A DNA stretch of 64,000 nt from Fictibacillus halophilus (GCF_016401385.1 NZ_JAEACF010000001.1:1054001-1118000), one strand, 5' to 3'; counted from the first letter of the stretch, positions 53,306 to 62,755 are shown. Numbers and translations are program-made. The notes: generated by a model from the letters alone, not told the origin.

Positions 53306-54352
53306 ATGAAACAGATCAGAGTGCTAATTGTGGATGATTCTGCCTTTATGAGGAAGCTGATCAAAGAGTTCTTAAGTGAAGATCCAAGAATTTTGGTGAT
53401 CGATACAGCAAGAAACGGACAAGAAGCTATTGATAAAACACTTAAGTTAAAACCAGATGTTATTACGATGGATGTTGAAATGCCTATACTAAATGGCATT
53501 GACGCCGCAAGAACGATTATGAAGAGTTGTCCTGTTCCAATCATCATATTATCAAGTACAACAAAAGTTGGTGCACAAAATACGATTCTAGCTATGGAAG
53601 CAGGAGCTATTGATTTTATCGCTAAGCCATCTGGGGCCATCTCGTTAGATTTACATAAAGTGAAGAATAGTTTGATAGAAAAAGTTATCACTTCTTCTAA
53701 AGCTAATATCGTAACAAAAAAAGCTGTATTACCTTATAAACTTGAAGACAATGTGCCTAAGAGAACTTTAAAGATAGAGCACAAAGATAAACTCGTTTTA
53801 ATAGGTACATCGACTGGCGGTCCGAGAGCGTTACAACAAGTAATCACTAAGCTTCCTAGAGACCTGGATGCACCCGTTGTTGTCGTACAACATATGCCGG
53901 CAGGATTTACGAGATCATTAGCAGATCGATTGAATTCGTTATCCAACGTTAGTGTAAAAGAGGCGGAGGATCATGAGCTGTTACAAAAAGGTTATGTTTA
54001 CATCGCACCAGGTGGTTTTCATGTACGACTCTACGAAAAAATAGGACGGTTGTACGTTTCTTTACACAAAGATGATCCCGTAGGGGGACATCGACCAGCA
54101 GTTAACGTACTGTTCAGTTCTGCTAGCAAACTTAAAGACTATCAAAAGGTAGCTGTTATTATGACTGGAATGGGATCGGACGGCACGGATGGGATCGTAG
54201 ATTTAAAAGAAGCGGGTTCGACGGTAGTTATTGCGGAGGCAAAAGAATCCTGCATCGTTTATGGGATGCCAAAAGCCGCGGTGCTTACTAAAAAGGTAGA
54301 TGAAGTTGTTCATTTAGAGTCAATTGGATTAGCTATTCAGAACCATTTGTAA
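53306..54352 (+). CDS. cheB: Chemotaxis protein-glutamate methylesterase CheB
   Basis: CheB demethylates receptors and deamidates glutamines when phosphorylated by CheA. The 348-residue product has a receiver domain with Asp56 and a C-terminal esterase domain with Ser169 (GTSTGGPRAL), the catalytic His in VVQHMPAGFT and Asp in GMGSDGTDGI. The ATG follows AGAAAGGTAG. Confidence 0.96.
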   Translation: MKQIRVLIVDDSAFMRKLIKEFLSEDPRILVIDTARNGQEAIDKTLKLKPDVITMDVEMPILNGIDAARTIMKSCPVPIIILSSTTKVGAQNTILAMEAGAIDFIAKPSGAISLDLHKVKNSLIEKVITSSKANIVTKKAVLPYKLEDNVPKRTLKIEHKDKLVLIGTSTGGPRALQQVITKLPRDLDAPVVVVQHMPAGFTRSLADRLNSLSNVSVKEAEDHELLQKGYVYIAPGGFHVRLYEKIGRLYVSLHKDDPVGGHRPAVNVLFSSASKLKDYQKVAVIMTGMGSDGTDGIVDLKEAGSTVVIAEAKESCIVYGMPKAAVLTKKVDEVVHLESIGLAIQNHL

Positions 54353-54370
54353 AATAGGAGGAATTATACG

Positions 54371-56377
54371 ATGGAAATGACACAATATCTCGACATATTC
54401 ATTGAGGAGAGCAAAGAACATTTACAGTCTATTAATCAACAAGCGCTGCTGCTGGAAAAATCACCTGGAGAACTTTCAATTGTAAATGAGATTTTCCGTT
54501 CTGCTCATACATTAAAAGGAATGTCAGCTACGATGGGTTATGAAGATCTAGCTAGCCTTACTCACTGTATGGAAAATGTTCTTGATGCGATTCGTAATAA
54601 CAAGATAGAAGTTTCATCTTCTGTCCTAGATGTTCTGTTCGCGTCGCTTGACCACTTAGAAGCGATGGTAGTAGAAATTTCAGAAGGCGGCAGCGGTAAA
54701 CGTGATGTGACGGAGACGGTGAGAGATTTAGAGGCCCTTGAAAAGGGAGAAGTTCCAAAGAAGATTCAAGCCGACACAAAAAATGAAGCAAAATCGTTAC
54801 ATGCTTATGATCAATATGAAAAGCAGATTATTATTCAATCCAAAGAACAAGGATTTCACGCTTACGAGCTTTCAATCTCATTAAGGGACGACTGTATCTT
54901 AAAAGCGGCCAGAGTATATATGGTATTTGAAGTGATCGAACAGATCGGTGAGATCATTAAAACGATGCCAGCAGTAGACATGCTTGAAACAGAACAATTC
55001 GGAACTCATTTTACGCTTTCCATCCTCACGAAAGAGTCCGCCGAAAACGTTAAAGAACGTATCTTAAAAGTTTCTGAGATTGATGCAGTAGAAGTGAATG
55101 ATATCAAGGCAGATCAACTTAACATCTCGTCAAACTCTGAGAGCGAGGAGAACAAAAAATTAGAGCAACAAGAAGTAACATCCCAAGATAAAAAAAGTGA
55201 ACCACAGCAAACTTCAAACGCTGGTAGCAGCGGGAAAACGATCCGCGTCAATATAGAGAGGCTCGATCAGCTCATGAACTTGTTTGAGGAACTCGTCATT
55301 GACCGGGGGCGGCTTGAAGAGATATCAAAATCATTAAAAAGCATGGAACTCAACGAAACGGTTGAACGAATGTCTCGTGTATCGGGAGATCTTCAAAATA
55401 TTATCCTGACGATGAGAATGGTTCCTGTAGAGCAAGTTTTCAATCGTTTTCCAAGGATGATCAGAGGATTAGCGAAAGATCTCGGTAAAAAGGTTAACCT
55501 TGAGATCGTAGGTGCTGAAACTGAACTTGATCGAACCGTAATTGATGAGATCGGTGATCCGCTAGTTCATCTACTTAGAAACTCGATTGACCATGGCATC
55601 GAGAACCCTGAGATACGCTCTTCTAAAGGTAAAAATGAGACAGGAACCATCTATTTAAGAGCATTTCATAGCGGAAATCATGTGTTTATTGAGATTCAAG
55701 ATGATGGAGCGGGTATAAATAAACAAAAAGTATTGAGTAAAGCAATCGAGAATGGGATCATCACGAAAGAAATGTCTGAAAATTTGACCGATAAACAGTG
55801 TTTTGAATTATTGTTCGCTTCAGGCTTTTCTACTGCAGATGTCGTTTCAGACATTTCAGGACGTGGAGTGGGACTAGATGTTGTGAAAAATAAGATTGAA
55901 TCGTTAGGTGGTTCTATCGCTGTTGATTCAACGGAAGGTTCAGGAACGATCTTTTCTATACAGCTTCCTCTGACTCTATCGATCATGTCTGTCATGCTCG
56001 TTGAAATCAGTCGTGAGAAATACGCGATTCCATTATCTTCGATCATTGAAACAGCCATCATTAAGAAAGAAGACATTCTTTCAGCTCATAATCAAAAAGT
56101 GATTGATTTTAGAGGCAAAGTGGTACCGCTTGTAAATATGAAAGACGTTTTCGAAGTCCCTGGTTCAACAGATTCCGGTCAGCACGTTCCTGTAGTCGTA
56201 GTGAGAAAAGGGGATAAGATGGCAGCACTAGTTGTTGATTCGTTTATCGGACAGCAAGAAATCGTCTTAAAATCACTTGGTCAGTATTTAACATCGGTAT
56301 TTGCTATCTCTGGCGCAACGATTCTAGGAGATGGACAAGTGGCATTAATTCTCGATTGCAATGCACTCATTAAATAA
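54371..56377 (+). CDS. cheA: Chemotaxis sensor kinase CheA
   Basis: CheA phosphorylates CheY and CheB in response to receptors. The 668-residue protein has P1 with the phosphorylated His46 (SAHTLKG), a P2 region (about 150-250), a dimerisation domain, the ATPase domain (VHLLRNSIDHGIE, DDGAGI, SDISGRGVGLDVV) and a C-terminal CheW-like domain. TAGGAGGAA precedes the ATG. Confidence 0.97.
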   Translation: MEMTQYLDIFIEESKEHLQSINQQALLLEKSPGELSIVNEIFRSAHTLKGMSATMGYEDLASLTHCMENVLDAIRNNKIEVSSSVLDVLFASLDHLEAMVVEISEGGSGKRDVTETVRDLEALEKGEVPKKIQADTKNEAKSLHAYDQYEKQIIIQSKEQGFHAYELSISLRDDCILKAARVYMVFEVIEQIGEIIKTMPAVDMLETEQFGTHFTLSILTKESAENVKERILKVSEIDAVEVNDIKADQLNISSNSESEENKKLEQQEVTSQDKKSEPQQTSNAGSSGKTIRVNIERLDQLMNLFEELVIDRGRLEEISKSLKSMELNETVERMSRVSGDLQNIILTMRMVPVEQVFNRFPRMIRGLAKDLGKKVNLEIVGAETELDRTVIDEIGDPLVHLLRNSIDHGIENPEIRSSKGKNETGTIYLRAFHSGNHVFIEIQDDGAGINKQKVLSKAIENGIITKEMSENLTDKQCFELLFASGFSTADVVSDISGRGVGLDVVKNKIESLGGSIAVDSTEGSGTIFSIQLPLTLSIMSVMLVEISREKYAIPLSSIIETAIIKKEDILSAHNQKVIDFRGKVVPLVNMKDVFEVPGSTDSGQHVPVVVVRKGDKMAALVVDSFIGQQEIVLKSLGQYLTSVFAISGATILGDGQVALILDCNALIK

Positions 56378-56388
56378 GGTGGTTAATC

Positions 56389-56853
56389 ATGATGAATGAA
56401 GAAAAAGTGATCATATTTCAATTAAAAGATGAAGAATATGCAGTTCCAGTCCAGCACGTGAAATCGATTGAAAGAATGCAGCCGATTACTCGAATTCCAA
56501 GGACGGTTTCATTCGTAAAAGGGGTAATTAACTTAAGAGGAGTCGTTACGCCTATTATAGACTTGCGTTCTCGATTCGAAATTGAAGAAGTAACTCATAC
56601 GGATACAACTCGAATCATCATTGTGTCAGTCGGTTCGATTGAAGCTGGACTGATCGTTGATGCAGCGAACGACGTAATCGATCTAGATAGAGAGTCGATC
56701 GAGCCTCCTCCTGAAGTAGTTGGTGGTGTTGATGCCGAGTATATCCATGGTGTTGCGAAGCTTGAAAAGCGACTATTGATCCTGCTCGATCTTGTTAAGG
56801 TTTTGAACCCAGAAAAGCTGGATGTTCAGCCTACAAAGGAGAGTATCCATTAA
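56389..56853 (+). CDS. cheW: Chemotaxis coupling protein CheW
   Basis: CheW bridges receptors and CheA. The 154-residue product is a single CheW domain with IPRTVSFVKGVINLRGVVTP. Two ATGs (56389, 56392) follow AAGGTGG, and either could be used. cheC starts 1 base after its stop. Confidence 0.95.
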   Translation: MMNEEKVIIFQLKDEEYAVPVQHVKSIERMQPITRIPRTVSFVKGVINLRGVVTPIIDLRSRFEIEEVTHTDTTRIIIVSVGSIEAGLIVDAANDVIDLDRESIEPPPEVVGGVDAEYIHGVAKLEKRLLILLDLVKVLNPEKLDVQPTKESIH

Positions 56854-56854
56854 G

Positions 56855-57487
56855 ATGGATTTTTTAAGAATTCAGCCTATTCATCTGGATGTTTTACGTG
56901 AGATCGGAAACATTGGAGCGGGGCATGCAGCGACAGCGTTATCAACGATGCTGAACAAAGCTGTTGATATGAAAGTCCCTTCAGTGAATGTCACCTCATT
57001 TGAAGAGATATCTGAGATGGTTGGCGGAGCAGAGAACGTTGTGGCTTCTGTATTCTTGAGAATCGTAGGCGATGCTCCCGGATGTATGTTCTTCATGCTT
57101 CCGGTAGATCAAGCTGAGAGACTTTTAGAAGATTTATTAGTCGGCCAAACAGTACAGCTAACAAACGGAGATGAATCTGACATTTCATTATCTGCTCTTC
57201 AGGAAGTAGGGAACATTCTATCAGGTTCATATCTGACATCGTTCTCTGATTTTACAGGGCTGAATTTACAGCCATCTGTACCTGCAACGAGTATTGACAT
57301 GGCTGGAGCAATTTTGAGTTTTGGATTGTTCGAAGTATCTACTGTGAGCGATTATGCCATTGTTATAGATACTGCTTTTACAGATATAGAAAGACAAGAC
57401 GAGGTAAAAGGTCACTTTTTTCTGTTGCCTGACCCTCTATCCTTCTCAAAAATTTTTCATGCATTAGGAGTTCCGTTGGATGAGTGA
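56855..57487 (+). CDS. cheC: CheY-P phosphatase CheC
   Basis: CheC dephosphorylates CheY-P and, with CheD, forms an adaptation loop. The 210-residue product has the two active-site segments REIGNIGAGHAATAL and LQEVGNILSGSYLT. The frame is open from 56822 inside cheW, but the ATG at 56855 gives the family N-terminus. It overlaps cheD by 8 bases. Confidence 0.95.
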   Translation: MDFLRIQPIHLDVLREIGNIGAGHAATALSTMLNKAVDMKVPSVNVTSFEEISEMVGGAENVVASVFLRIVGDAPGCMFFMLPVDQAERLLEDLLVGQTVQLTNGDESDISLSALQEVGNILSGSYLTSFSDFTGLNLQPSVPATSIDMAGAILSFGLFEVSTVSDYAIVIDTAFTDIERQDEVKGHFFLLPDPLSFSKIFHALGVPLDE

Positions 57488-57968
57488 AATCATAAAGGTG
57501 GGAATCGCTGATATTAACCTCGTTTCCCCTCCAAACACAATTAGAACAACAGGTCTTGGTTCATGTGTGGGCGTCATACTCTTTGATCAAGTAAAAAAAA
57601 TCGCAGGAATGGCGCATATCATGCTTCCGGATTCGTCGCTTTCAAAAACTCCTACGTTAAATGAAGGAAAGTATGCGGATACAGCCATTAGGAGTTTATA
57701 TGACATGCTGATTAAGAGAGGTGCCAACGGAAAGACGTTAAAAGCAAAAATAGCTGGAGGCGCACAGATGTTTAAGTTCACCTCCGGAAGTGAAATGATG
57801 CGAATCGGTCCAAGAAACGTTGAACGTGTTAAAGAAGAACTGTCTGCACTTAAGATTCCTTTGTTAGCAAGTGATGTTGGAGGCTCTAGTGGAAGGACCA
57901 TTGAGTTCAACCCTGAGAACACTTTATTAACGATTAAAACGGTTAATGCAGGAACAAAGGTAATATAA
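57480..57968 (+). CDS. cheD: Chemoreceptor glutamine deamidase CheD
   Basis: CheD deamidates receptor glutamines and stimulates CheC. The 162-residue product has the catalytic Cys29 (LGSCVGV) and His46 (MAHIMLP), followed by KAKIAGGAQMF. The overlap with cheC suggests matched translation of the two partners. Confidence 0.96.
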   Translation: MSEIIKVGIADINLVSPPNTIRTTGLGSCVGVILFDQVKKIAGMAHIMLPDSSLSKTPTLNEGKYADTAIRSLYDMLIKRGANGKTLKAKIAGGAQMFKFTSGSEMMRIGPRNVERVKEELSALKIPLLASDVGGSSGRTIEFNPENTLLTIKTVNAGTKVI

Positions 57969-57994
57969 ATACCAAAAAAACGAGGAGGATTACC

Positions 57995-58759
57995 ATGACG
58001 GAGCCATCTTTATTAGAAGAACAATCTTGCTGGGAAAAGTGGAACACGAGTCGTGATCGAGAAGCAGGTGACGAACTGATGCGTGCTTATTTACCACTTG
58101 TCAATTATCACGTACAACGTATATCGGTTGGTTTGCCTAAAAGTGTTAACAAAGATGAACTCCGATCCCTCGGTATGCTAGGGTTATACGATGCTCTAAA
58201 AAAGTTCGAGCCTGAAAGAGATCTGAAATTTGATACATACGCTTCCTTTCGAATACGTGGGGCTATTTTAGACGGCTTACGAAGAGAAGATTGGCTTCCA
58301 AGAAGTTTAAGAGAAAAAACAAAAAAAGTTGAAGCTGCCATTGAAAGGCTAGAACAAGAAAATCTTCGTTCCGTTAGCGCAAAAGAAGTTGCTGATGAAT
58401 TAGGATACTCAGAAAATGAAGTAACAACCGTTATGTCTGAAAGCTTCCTTGCCAATGTTTTATCAATTGATGAAGAGAACAAAGAAACGGAAAGTCGCGA
58501 AAAAGTTAGTTATACAATTGAAGACAAAAAAGCGATTACACCTGAAAATAGTTTGTTGCAGGAAGAACTTCATGGTGAGCTTGCATTAGTGATTAAAGAA
58601 TTATCTGAGAAAGAGCAGCTTGTAGTCAGTTTGTTCTACTTTGAGGAATTAACATTGACTGAAATCGGACAAGTCCTTGGTCTATCTACATCCAGAATAT
58701 CTCAAATACACTCAAGAGCTCTCTTTCGAATTCGACAGGTTCTACAACGATATATGTAA
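57995..58759 (+). CDS. sigD: RNA polymerase sigma factor SigD (FliA family)
   Basis: SigD drives late flagellar, motility and autolysin genes. The 254-residue sigma factor has region 2 (FDTYASFRIRGAILDGLR), region 3 and region 4 (LTEIGQVLGLSTSRISQIHS). The ATG follows GAGGAGG. Its distal position in the long operon is the same as in B. subtilis, where distance from the promoter affects SigD level. Confidence 0.97.
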   Translation: MTEPSLLEEQSCWEKWNTSRDREAGDELMRAYLPLVNYHVQRISVGLPKSVNKDELRSLGMLGLYDALKKFEPERDLKFDTYASFRIRGAILDGLRREDWLPRSLREKTKKVEAAIERLEQENLRSVSAKEVADELGYSENEVTTVMSESFLANVLSIDEENKETESREKVSYTIEDKKAITPENSLLQEELHGELALVIKELSEKEQLVVSLFYFEELTLTEIGQVLGLSTSRISQIHSRALFRIRQVLQRYM

Positions 58760-58770
58760 GGAGTAGGGAT

Positions 58771-60111
58771 ATGGATCAATGGTTTAATATTAAATTTGAA
58801 GATCGTGAAACACAGGCTCTTTTATTAAAAAATGAAGTTGAAATTCCATCTGGTGAAGTCACGTTTTCTAGACTTTTAGCTTGGATCGAATCGAAAGGTA
58901 TAAGACACGGAATTCGAAATGAAGTATTGAGTTTAGTAGCAGAAACTCTAGATAGTTTCGCATTTCCCGCTGAGATTGCAAAAGGGAAACAACCGAGAGA
59001 TGGAGAGCCTGCAAAACTTATACCCTCCTTCTCAAATGAGAAAAAACTTGATACAAACGAAAATGCGAAGCTTGATTTTAAACGACTTTTTACAATTCCT
59101 ACAGCTGAGTTCGGAGAGATCTTAGCAAGGAAACAAAATGCAACTGAAGGCATAGCAGGAATAAGTGTTTTTGGAAAAGTGTTACCTGCAAAAAAAGGTA
59201 AAGATTTGTTAGTGAAAAATGGCGAAAATACCGTTTATAACGATAGTGAACAATGTGTCTATGCATCAGCGAGCGGAGAGGTTACTTTCCAGAATAATCG
59301 TGTAAACATTTATCCGGTTTATCGGGTAGATGGGGATGTTTCTTTAAAGACTGGACATATTGATTTTGTTGGAAATGTTCATATAAGCGGTGACGTACCT
59401 TCAGGATTTAAAATATCAGCAAAAGGTGATGTTAGAGTCGAAGGAGTCGTTGAAGCAGCAGATATTACTACAGATGGGAACGTTGTTATAGGTGGCGGTG
59501 TTTTAGGTCAAGGTAAAGGAACGGTTCGTTGTGGAGGAGACTTCACTTCCCTTTATATAAGTCAAGGAAATGTATACGCCCGAGGAAACATAATGGTAGC
59601 ACAAACAATTCTTCACAGTCATTGTGAGGCAGAATCGAACGTTACATGTACGAGCGGTAAAGGAAATATATCAGGTGGCACCTGTATTGCGGGAAATGGA
59701 ATTTCAGCGAATGATATAGGAAATGATACGAACTCCAAAACGTTATTATACATAAAGACAAATGATAGAATGGAGAAAGAGATCATACAACATGAACAAA
59801 AGATTCTTGAACTGCAAAAGAATTTGGAGAAATTAAATCATTTAAAGATCGTGTTGATCCAGAAAAATACAGATCAACAAACGATTAATCGAATTGTAAA
59901 TACGATTTCTCAATCGAACCATGAGATTGTTGAGCTTCAAAAGGAAATTGAGAAATGTAAAAATTCTTCACAGTCTTCTATCCAAATAAAAGGCACGCTT
60001 CACCCAAATGTTGAGATCTGTATCGGAAAATATAAACGAAAAATTCAATCTCCATTCAGTGCAGCGAAAGTATTTATTGAAGAGAAGGAAATTGTTGTTC
60101 ACACTCTATAA
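58771..60111 (+). CDS. FapA domain (DUF342) protein
   Basis: The 446-residue protein belongs to the flagellar assembly protein A (DUF342) family. Residues about 150-315 form a glycine-rich repeated beta region (VDGDVSLKTGHIDFVGNVH, ISGDVPSGFKISAKGDVRVE), probably a beta-helix. A coiled coil (about 330-390) follows, then a short C-terminal beta part. B. subtilis lacks it between sigD and swrB, but other Bacillaceae have it. It starts at an ATG behind AAGGAG; the function in flagella is unclear. Confidence 0.85.
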   Translation: MDQWFNIKFEDRETQALLLKNEVEIPSGEVTFSRLLAWIESKGIRHGIRNEVLSLVAETLDSFAFPAEIAKGKQPRDGEPAKLIPSFSNEKKLDTNENAKLDFKRLFTIPTAEFGEILARKQNATEGIAGISVFGKVLPAKKGKDLLVKNGENTVYNDSEQCVYASASGEVTFQNNRVNIYPVYRVDGDVSLKTGHIDFVGNVHISGDVPSGFKISAKGDVRVEGVVEAADITTDGNVVIGGGVLGQGKGTVRCGGDFTSLYISQGNVYARGNIMVAQTILHSHCEAESNVTCTSGKGNISGGTCIAGNGISANDIGNDTNSKTLLYIKTNDRMEKEIIQHEQKILELQKNLEKLNHLKIVLIQKNTDQQTINRIVNTISQSNHEIVELQKEIEKCKNSSQSSIQIKGTLHPNVEICIGKYKRKIQSPFSAAKVFIEEKEIVVHTL

Positions 60112-60129
60112 GAATTGGATGAGGATGCT

Positions 60130-60405
60130 GTGAGCCTTAAACTAATTGAGCTTCAAGTTGCGATTCCAAGAACAGTTGATGCTTCTAAAGCAAGTATAGA
60201 ACTTATGAACAGGGGACTTCTTCAACAACAGCAGAACACTGAAGAGATAAGAAAAAAAGACAAGAAAGAATCAGAACGAGTCAATCAAAAAGAAGCGACT
60301 GATTCAGGTTTATTCCATACAAATCACCAGAACCAACAAGAAAAGACGAGTTCCAAGAGTACGAGTCATCCTTATAAAGGAAAGAAAATCGATTATTTAG
60401 GTTAG
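60130..60405 (+). CDS. Small conserved protein of unknown function in the sigD-swrB interval
   Basis: I do not recognise a named family for this 91-residue protein. It has an N-terminal block (VSLKLIELQVAIPRTVDASK), a highly charged Q/E/K-rich middle and a C-terminal HPYKGKKIDYLG block. Similar end blocks occur, to my memory, in hypothetical proteins at this place in other Bacillaceae. The start is GTG at 60130 behind GAGGATG; an upstream TTG at 60115 is less likely. No membrane segment is seen. Confidence 0.7.
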   Translation: MSLKLIELQVAIPRTVDASKASIELMNRGLLQQQQNTEEIRKKDKKESERVNQKEATDSGLFHTNHQNQQEKTSSKSTSHPYKGKKIDYLG

Positions 60406-60415
60406 GATGAATGCG

Positions 60416-60847
60416 ATGTACACCTTAGTGTTCCTCAGTTTCACACTAAACATAGTATGTTTGTTTTTAGTTTTTAATTTGCACAAAAAAATTCAGCATC
60501 AGAATATCTCCCATGACACAAAGACAACCGAAGAAGTAGAAGAACTTCTTGAACTGTTTTCAGAAGAGATGAAGCTAGAGAATGAACGCTTGCATGATAT
60601 GATCGTAAAATTTTCACAAAAACAACAGCAGCAAAATGATTCTACACGTATTGATGAAATCCCTACATCTAAGATAGAATCTGTAGAGACCCAAGCTGAT
60701 TCGAAAGCTTCTCTAGATAATCATATCTCTAAAGAGACGAACGAAGTATTAATATTAGCTCAACAAGGATATAATGCTGAAGAAATTGCAAAAATGCTGC
60801 ACCGAGGAAAAGGTGAAGTAGAGTTGCTTTTAAAATTTTATCGATAG
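60416..60847 (+). CDS. swrB: SwrB-like membrane-anchored protein (YlxL position)
   Basis: The 143-residue protein has an N-terminal membrane anchor (about 2-22), a coiled coil (about 40-75), a polar linker and a C-terminal helix-turn-helix-like block (LILAQQGYNAEEIAKMLHRG, then KGEVELLLKF). It lies at the swrB locus between the sigD region and rpsB. In B. subtilis SwrB activates the flagellar export apparatus. ATG 60416 behind AGGATG is preferred over ATG 60407. No clear terminator follows, so the operon may read into rpsB. Confidence 0.75.
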   Translation: MYTLVFLSFTLNIVCLFLVFNLHKKIQHQNISHDTKTTEEVEELLELFSEEMKLENERLHDMIVKFSQKQQQQNDSTRIDEIPTSKIESVETQADSKASLDNHISKETNEVLILAQQGYNAEEIAKMLHRGKGEVELLLKFYR

Positions 60848-60860
60848 CAAGCAAAAAGAC

Positions 60861-60890
60861 TTGCAGAAAATGCACGAAACATGTTATATT
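60861..60890 (+). promoter_or_regulatory. Predicted promoter of rpsB-tsf
   Basis: TTGCAG (60861-60866) is 18 bases from TATATT (60885-60890), which has the upstream TG of an extended -10 box. A leader of about 110 bases follows. Confidence 0.65.
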
Positions 60891-60922
60891 ATTTCTCGGT
60901 GTTAATCACACACGTTTGCGGA

Positions 60923-60963
60923 TTTGAGCAATGTGGTGCTGACTAAGTCAGTTATTGCTCAAA
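60923..60963 (+). promoter_or_regulatory. Structured leader of rpsB
   Basis: TTTGAGCAAT (60923-60932) pairs perfectly with ATTGCTCAAA (60954-60963), with an inner CTGAC/GTCAG stem. No T run follows, so it is not a terminator. It may be an RNA element regulating S2 synthesis, but I know of no named family to assign. Confidence 0.55.
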
Positions 60964-61004
60964 GGTGAAACAAACGGAGGTAAACAAACCTAGGAGGTGC
61001 CATT

Positions 61005-61730
61005 ATGGCAGTAATTTCAATGAAACAATTGTTAGAAGCTGGTGTACACTTTGGTCATCAGACTCGCCGTTGGAATCCGAAAATGTCTCGTTACATTTTC
61101 ACAGAAAGAAACGGTATCTACATCATCGATCTTCAAAAGACAGTAAAGAAAGTTGAAGAGTGCTACAATGTTATGCGTAACATCGCAGCTGACGGTGGGA
61201 AAATCCTTTTCGTAGGAACTAAGAAACAAGCTCAAGATTCAGTTAAGGAAGAAGCTGAACGTTCTGACATGTACTACATCAACCAACGTTGGTTAGGTGG
61301 AACATTAACAAACTTCGGTACAATCCGCAAGCGTATCAACCGCTTAAAAGATCTTGAAAAAATGCAAGAAGACGGTACTTTTGAAGTACTTCCTAAGAAA
61401 GAAGTTATTCTTCTTAAGAAGGAAATGGAGCGTCTTGAAAAGTTCCTAGGCGGAATCAAAGACATGAACAAGCTTCCTGACGCATTATTCGTAGTTGACC
61501 CTCGTAAAGAGCGCATCGCGATTGCTGAAGCTCGTAAATTAAACATCCCGATCATCGCTATCGTTGATACGAACTGTGATCCGGACGAAGTTGATCACGT
61601 TATCCCTGGTAACGATGATGCAATTCGAGCAGTTAAACTTCTTACTGGTAAGATGGCAGATGCTATCATCGAAGCTAACCAAGGCGGAGAAGAAGTAGCA
61701 GAAGCAGCTGAAGAAGAGACTACTGCTTAA
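61005..61730 (+). CDS. rpsB: 30S ribosomal protein S2
   Basis: S2 is a late-assembling small-subunit protein at the mRNA exit side. The 241-residue product has [22 protein letters not shown] and the acidic tail ([13 protein letters not shown]). The ATG follows TAGGAGGTG; a second ribosome-binding-site-like CGGAGGT lies 17 bases further upstream with no start codon of its own. tsf follows after an attenuator-like hairpin. Confidence 0.97.
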   Translation: MAVISMKQLLEAGVHFGHQTRRWNPKMSRYIFTERNGIYIIDLQKTVKKVEECYNVMRNIAADGGKILFVGTKKQAQDSVKEEAERSDMYYINQRWLGGTLTNFGTIRKRINRLKDLEKMQEDGTFEVLPKKEVILLKKEMERLEKFLGGIKDMNKLPDALFVVDPRKERIAIAEARKLNIPIIAIVDTNCDPDEVDHVIPGNDDAIRAVKLLTGKMADAIIEANQGGEEVAEAAEEETTA

Positions 61731-61745
61731 TTAAATGGAATGCTC

Positions 61746-61783
61746 AAGGGTGGTAGAGGGGATGACCCTTTATCACCCTTTTT
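61746..61783 (+). terminator. Attenuator-like terminator between rpsB and tsf
   Basis: AAGGGTGGTA pairs with TATCACCCTT (one G-T pair), with an inner GGG/CCC, followed by TTTTT. It would lower tsf transcription relative to rpsB, because no separate tsf promoter is apparent. Confidence 0.75.
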
Positions 61784-61832
61784 ATGTAAAAGCACAACTA
61801 GCACTACATATCCCATAAGGAGGCAAAAACAC

Positions 61833-62711
61833 ATGGCTATTACAGCACAAATGGTTAAAGAATTGCGTGAGAAAACTGGCGCAGGTATGATGGATTGTAA
61901 GAAAGCATTAACTGAAACAGATGGTAACATGGAGGCGGCAATTGATTACCTTCGTGAAAAAGGGATCGCGAAAGCTGCTAAGAAAGCTGACCGTATCGCT
62001 GCAGAAGGTTTAACTTCTGTAATCGTTGATGGAAACAAAGCGGTAATCCTTGAAGTGAACTCTGAAACTGATTTCGTTGCGAAAAACGAAAACTTCAAAA
62101 ACTTAATCGCTGAACTAGGGAACCACTTGTTGGCTACAGAGCCAGCTTCAGTTGAAGATGCATTAGCTTCTGATTTTAACGGAACTTCTGTAAATGACTA
62201 CATCAACGCAGCAATCGCTAAAATCGGTGAGAAACTTACACTTCGTCGTTTCGAAATCTTGAAAAAAGACGAGAATGCAGCATTCGGCGCTTACCTTCAC
62301 ATGGGTGGACGCATTGGTGTTCTTTCAGTACTTGAAGGAACTACTGAAGAAGAAGTTGCGAAAGACGTTTCTATGCACGTTGCAGCAGTAAACCCTAAAT
62401 ACATCTCTCGTGACGAAGTTAGTGAAGAAGAAGTATCACGTGAGCGTAAAGTGTTAACTGAACAAGCACTTAACGAAGGAAAGCCTGAAAACATCGTAGC
62501 TAAAATGGTAGAAGGACGTCTTGGTAAATACTTCGAAGATATTTGCTTAAACGACCAATCTTTCATTAAAGATCCAGACCAAAAAGTTGGTAAATATGTA
62601 GCTTCCAAAGGTGCTACTGTTAAAGCCTTCATTCGCTTTGAAGTAGGAGAAGGTCTTGAGAAGCGTGAAGACAACTTCGCTGAGGAAGTAATGTCTCAAG
62701 TTAAAAAGTAA
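61833..62711 (+). CDS. tsf: Elongation factor Ts
   Basis: EF-Ts exchanges GDP on EF-Tu. The 292-residue product begins [20 protein letters not shown], then DCKKAL, with the conserved [10 protein letters not shown]. The frame runs open upstream to 61740 through the terminator hairpin, but the ATG at 61833 behind AAGGAGG is the start. Confidence 0.97.
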   Translation: MAITAQMVKELREKTGAGMMDCKKALTETDGNMEAAIDYLREKGIAKAAKKADRIAAEGLTSVIVDGNKAVILEVNSETDFVAKNENFKNLIAELGNHLLATEPASVEDALASDFNGTSVNDYINAAIAKIGEKLTLRRFEILKKDENAAFGAYLHMGGRIGVLSVLEGTTEEEVAKDVSMHVAAVNPKYISRDEVSEEEVSRERKVLTEQALNEGKPENIVAKMVEGRLGKYFEDICLNDQSFIKDPDQKVGKYVASKGATVKAFIRFEVGEGLEKREDNFAEEVMSQVKK

Positions 62712-62721
62712 GCACAGTTTG

Positions 62722-62755
62722 AAAAGAGGGGAGCACGTTGTGTTCCTCTTTTTTT
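62722..62755 (+). terminator. Terminator after tsf
   Basis: AAAGAGG pairs with CCTCTTT, extended by GAGCAC/GTGTT pairs, and is followed by a run of seven or more T residues. Confidence 0.88.

Noticed and set aside
53278-53691. - strand reading frame of 137 codons inside cheB
   Set aside because: Shadow of the cheB receiver domain; no initiation signal or known family.
58776-59153. - strand reading frame of 125 codons opposite the FapA-domain gene
   Set aside because: Low-complexity serine/phenylalanine-rich translation typical of an antisense shadow.
60965-61156. 63-codon + strand frame overlapping the rpsB start
   Set aside because: No ribosome-binding site before its GTG and no similarity; it runs out of frame through the rpsB coding region.
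61740-61832. N-terminal extension of tsf
   Set aside because: It would translate the rpsB terminator hairpin; the strong site AAGGAGG and the conserved N-terminus place the start at 61833.
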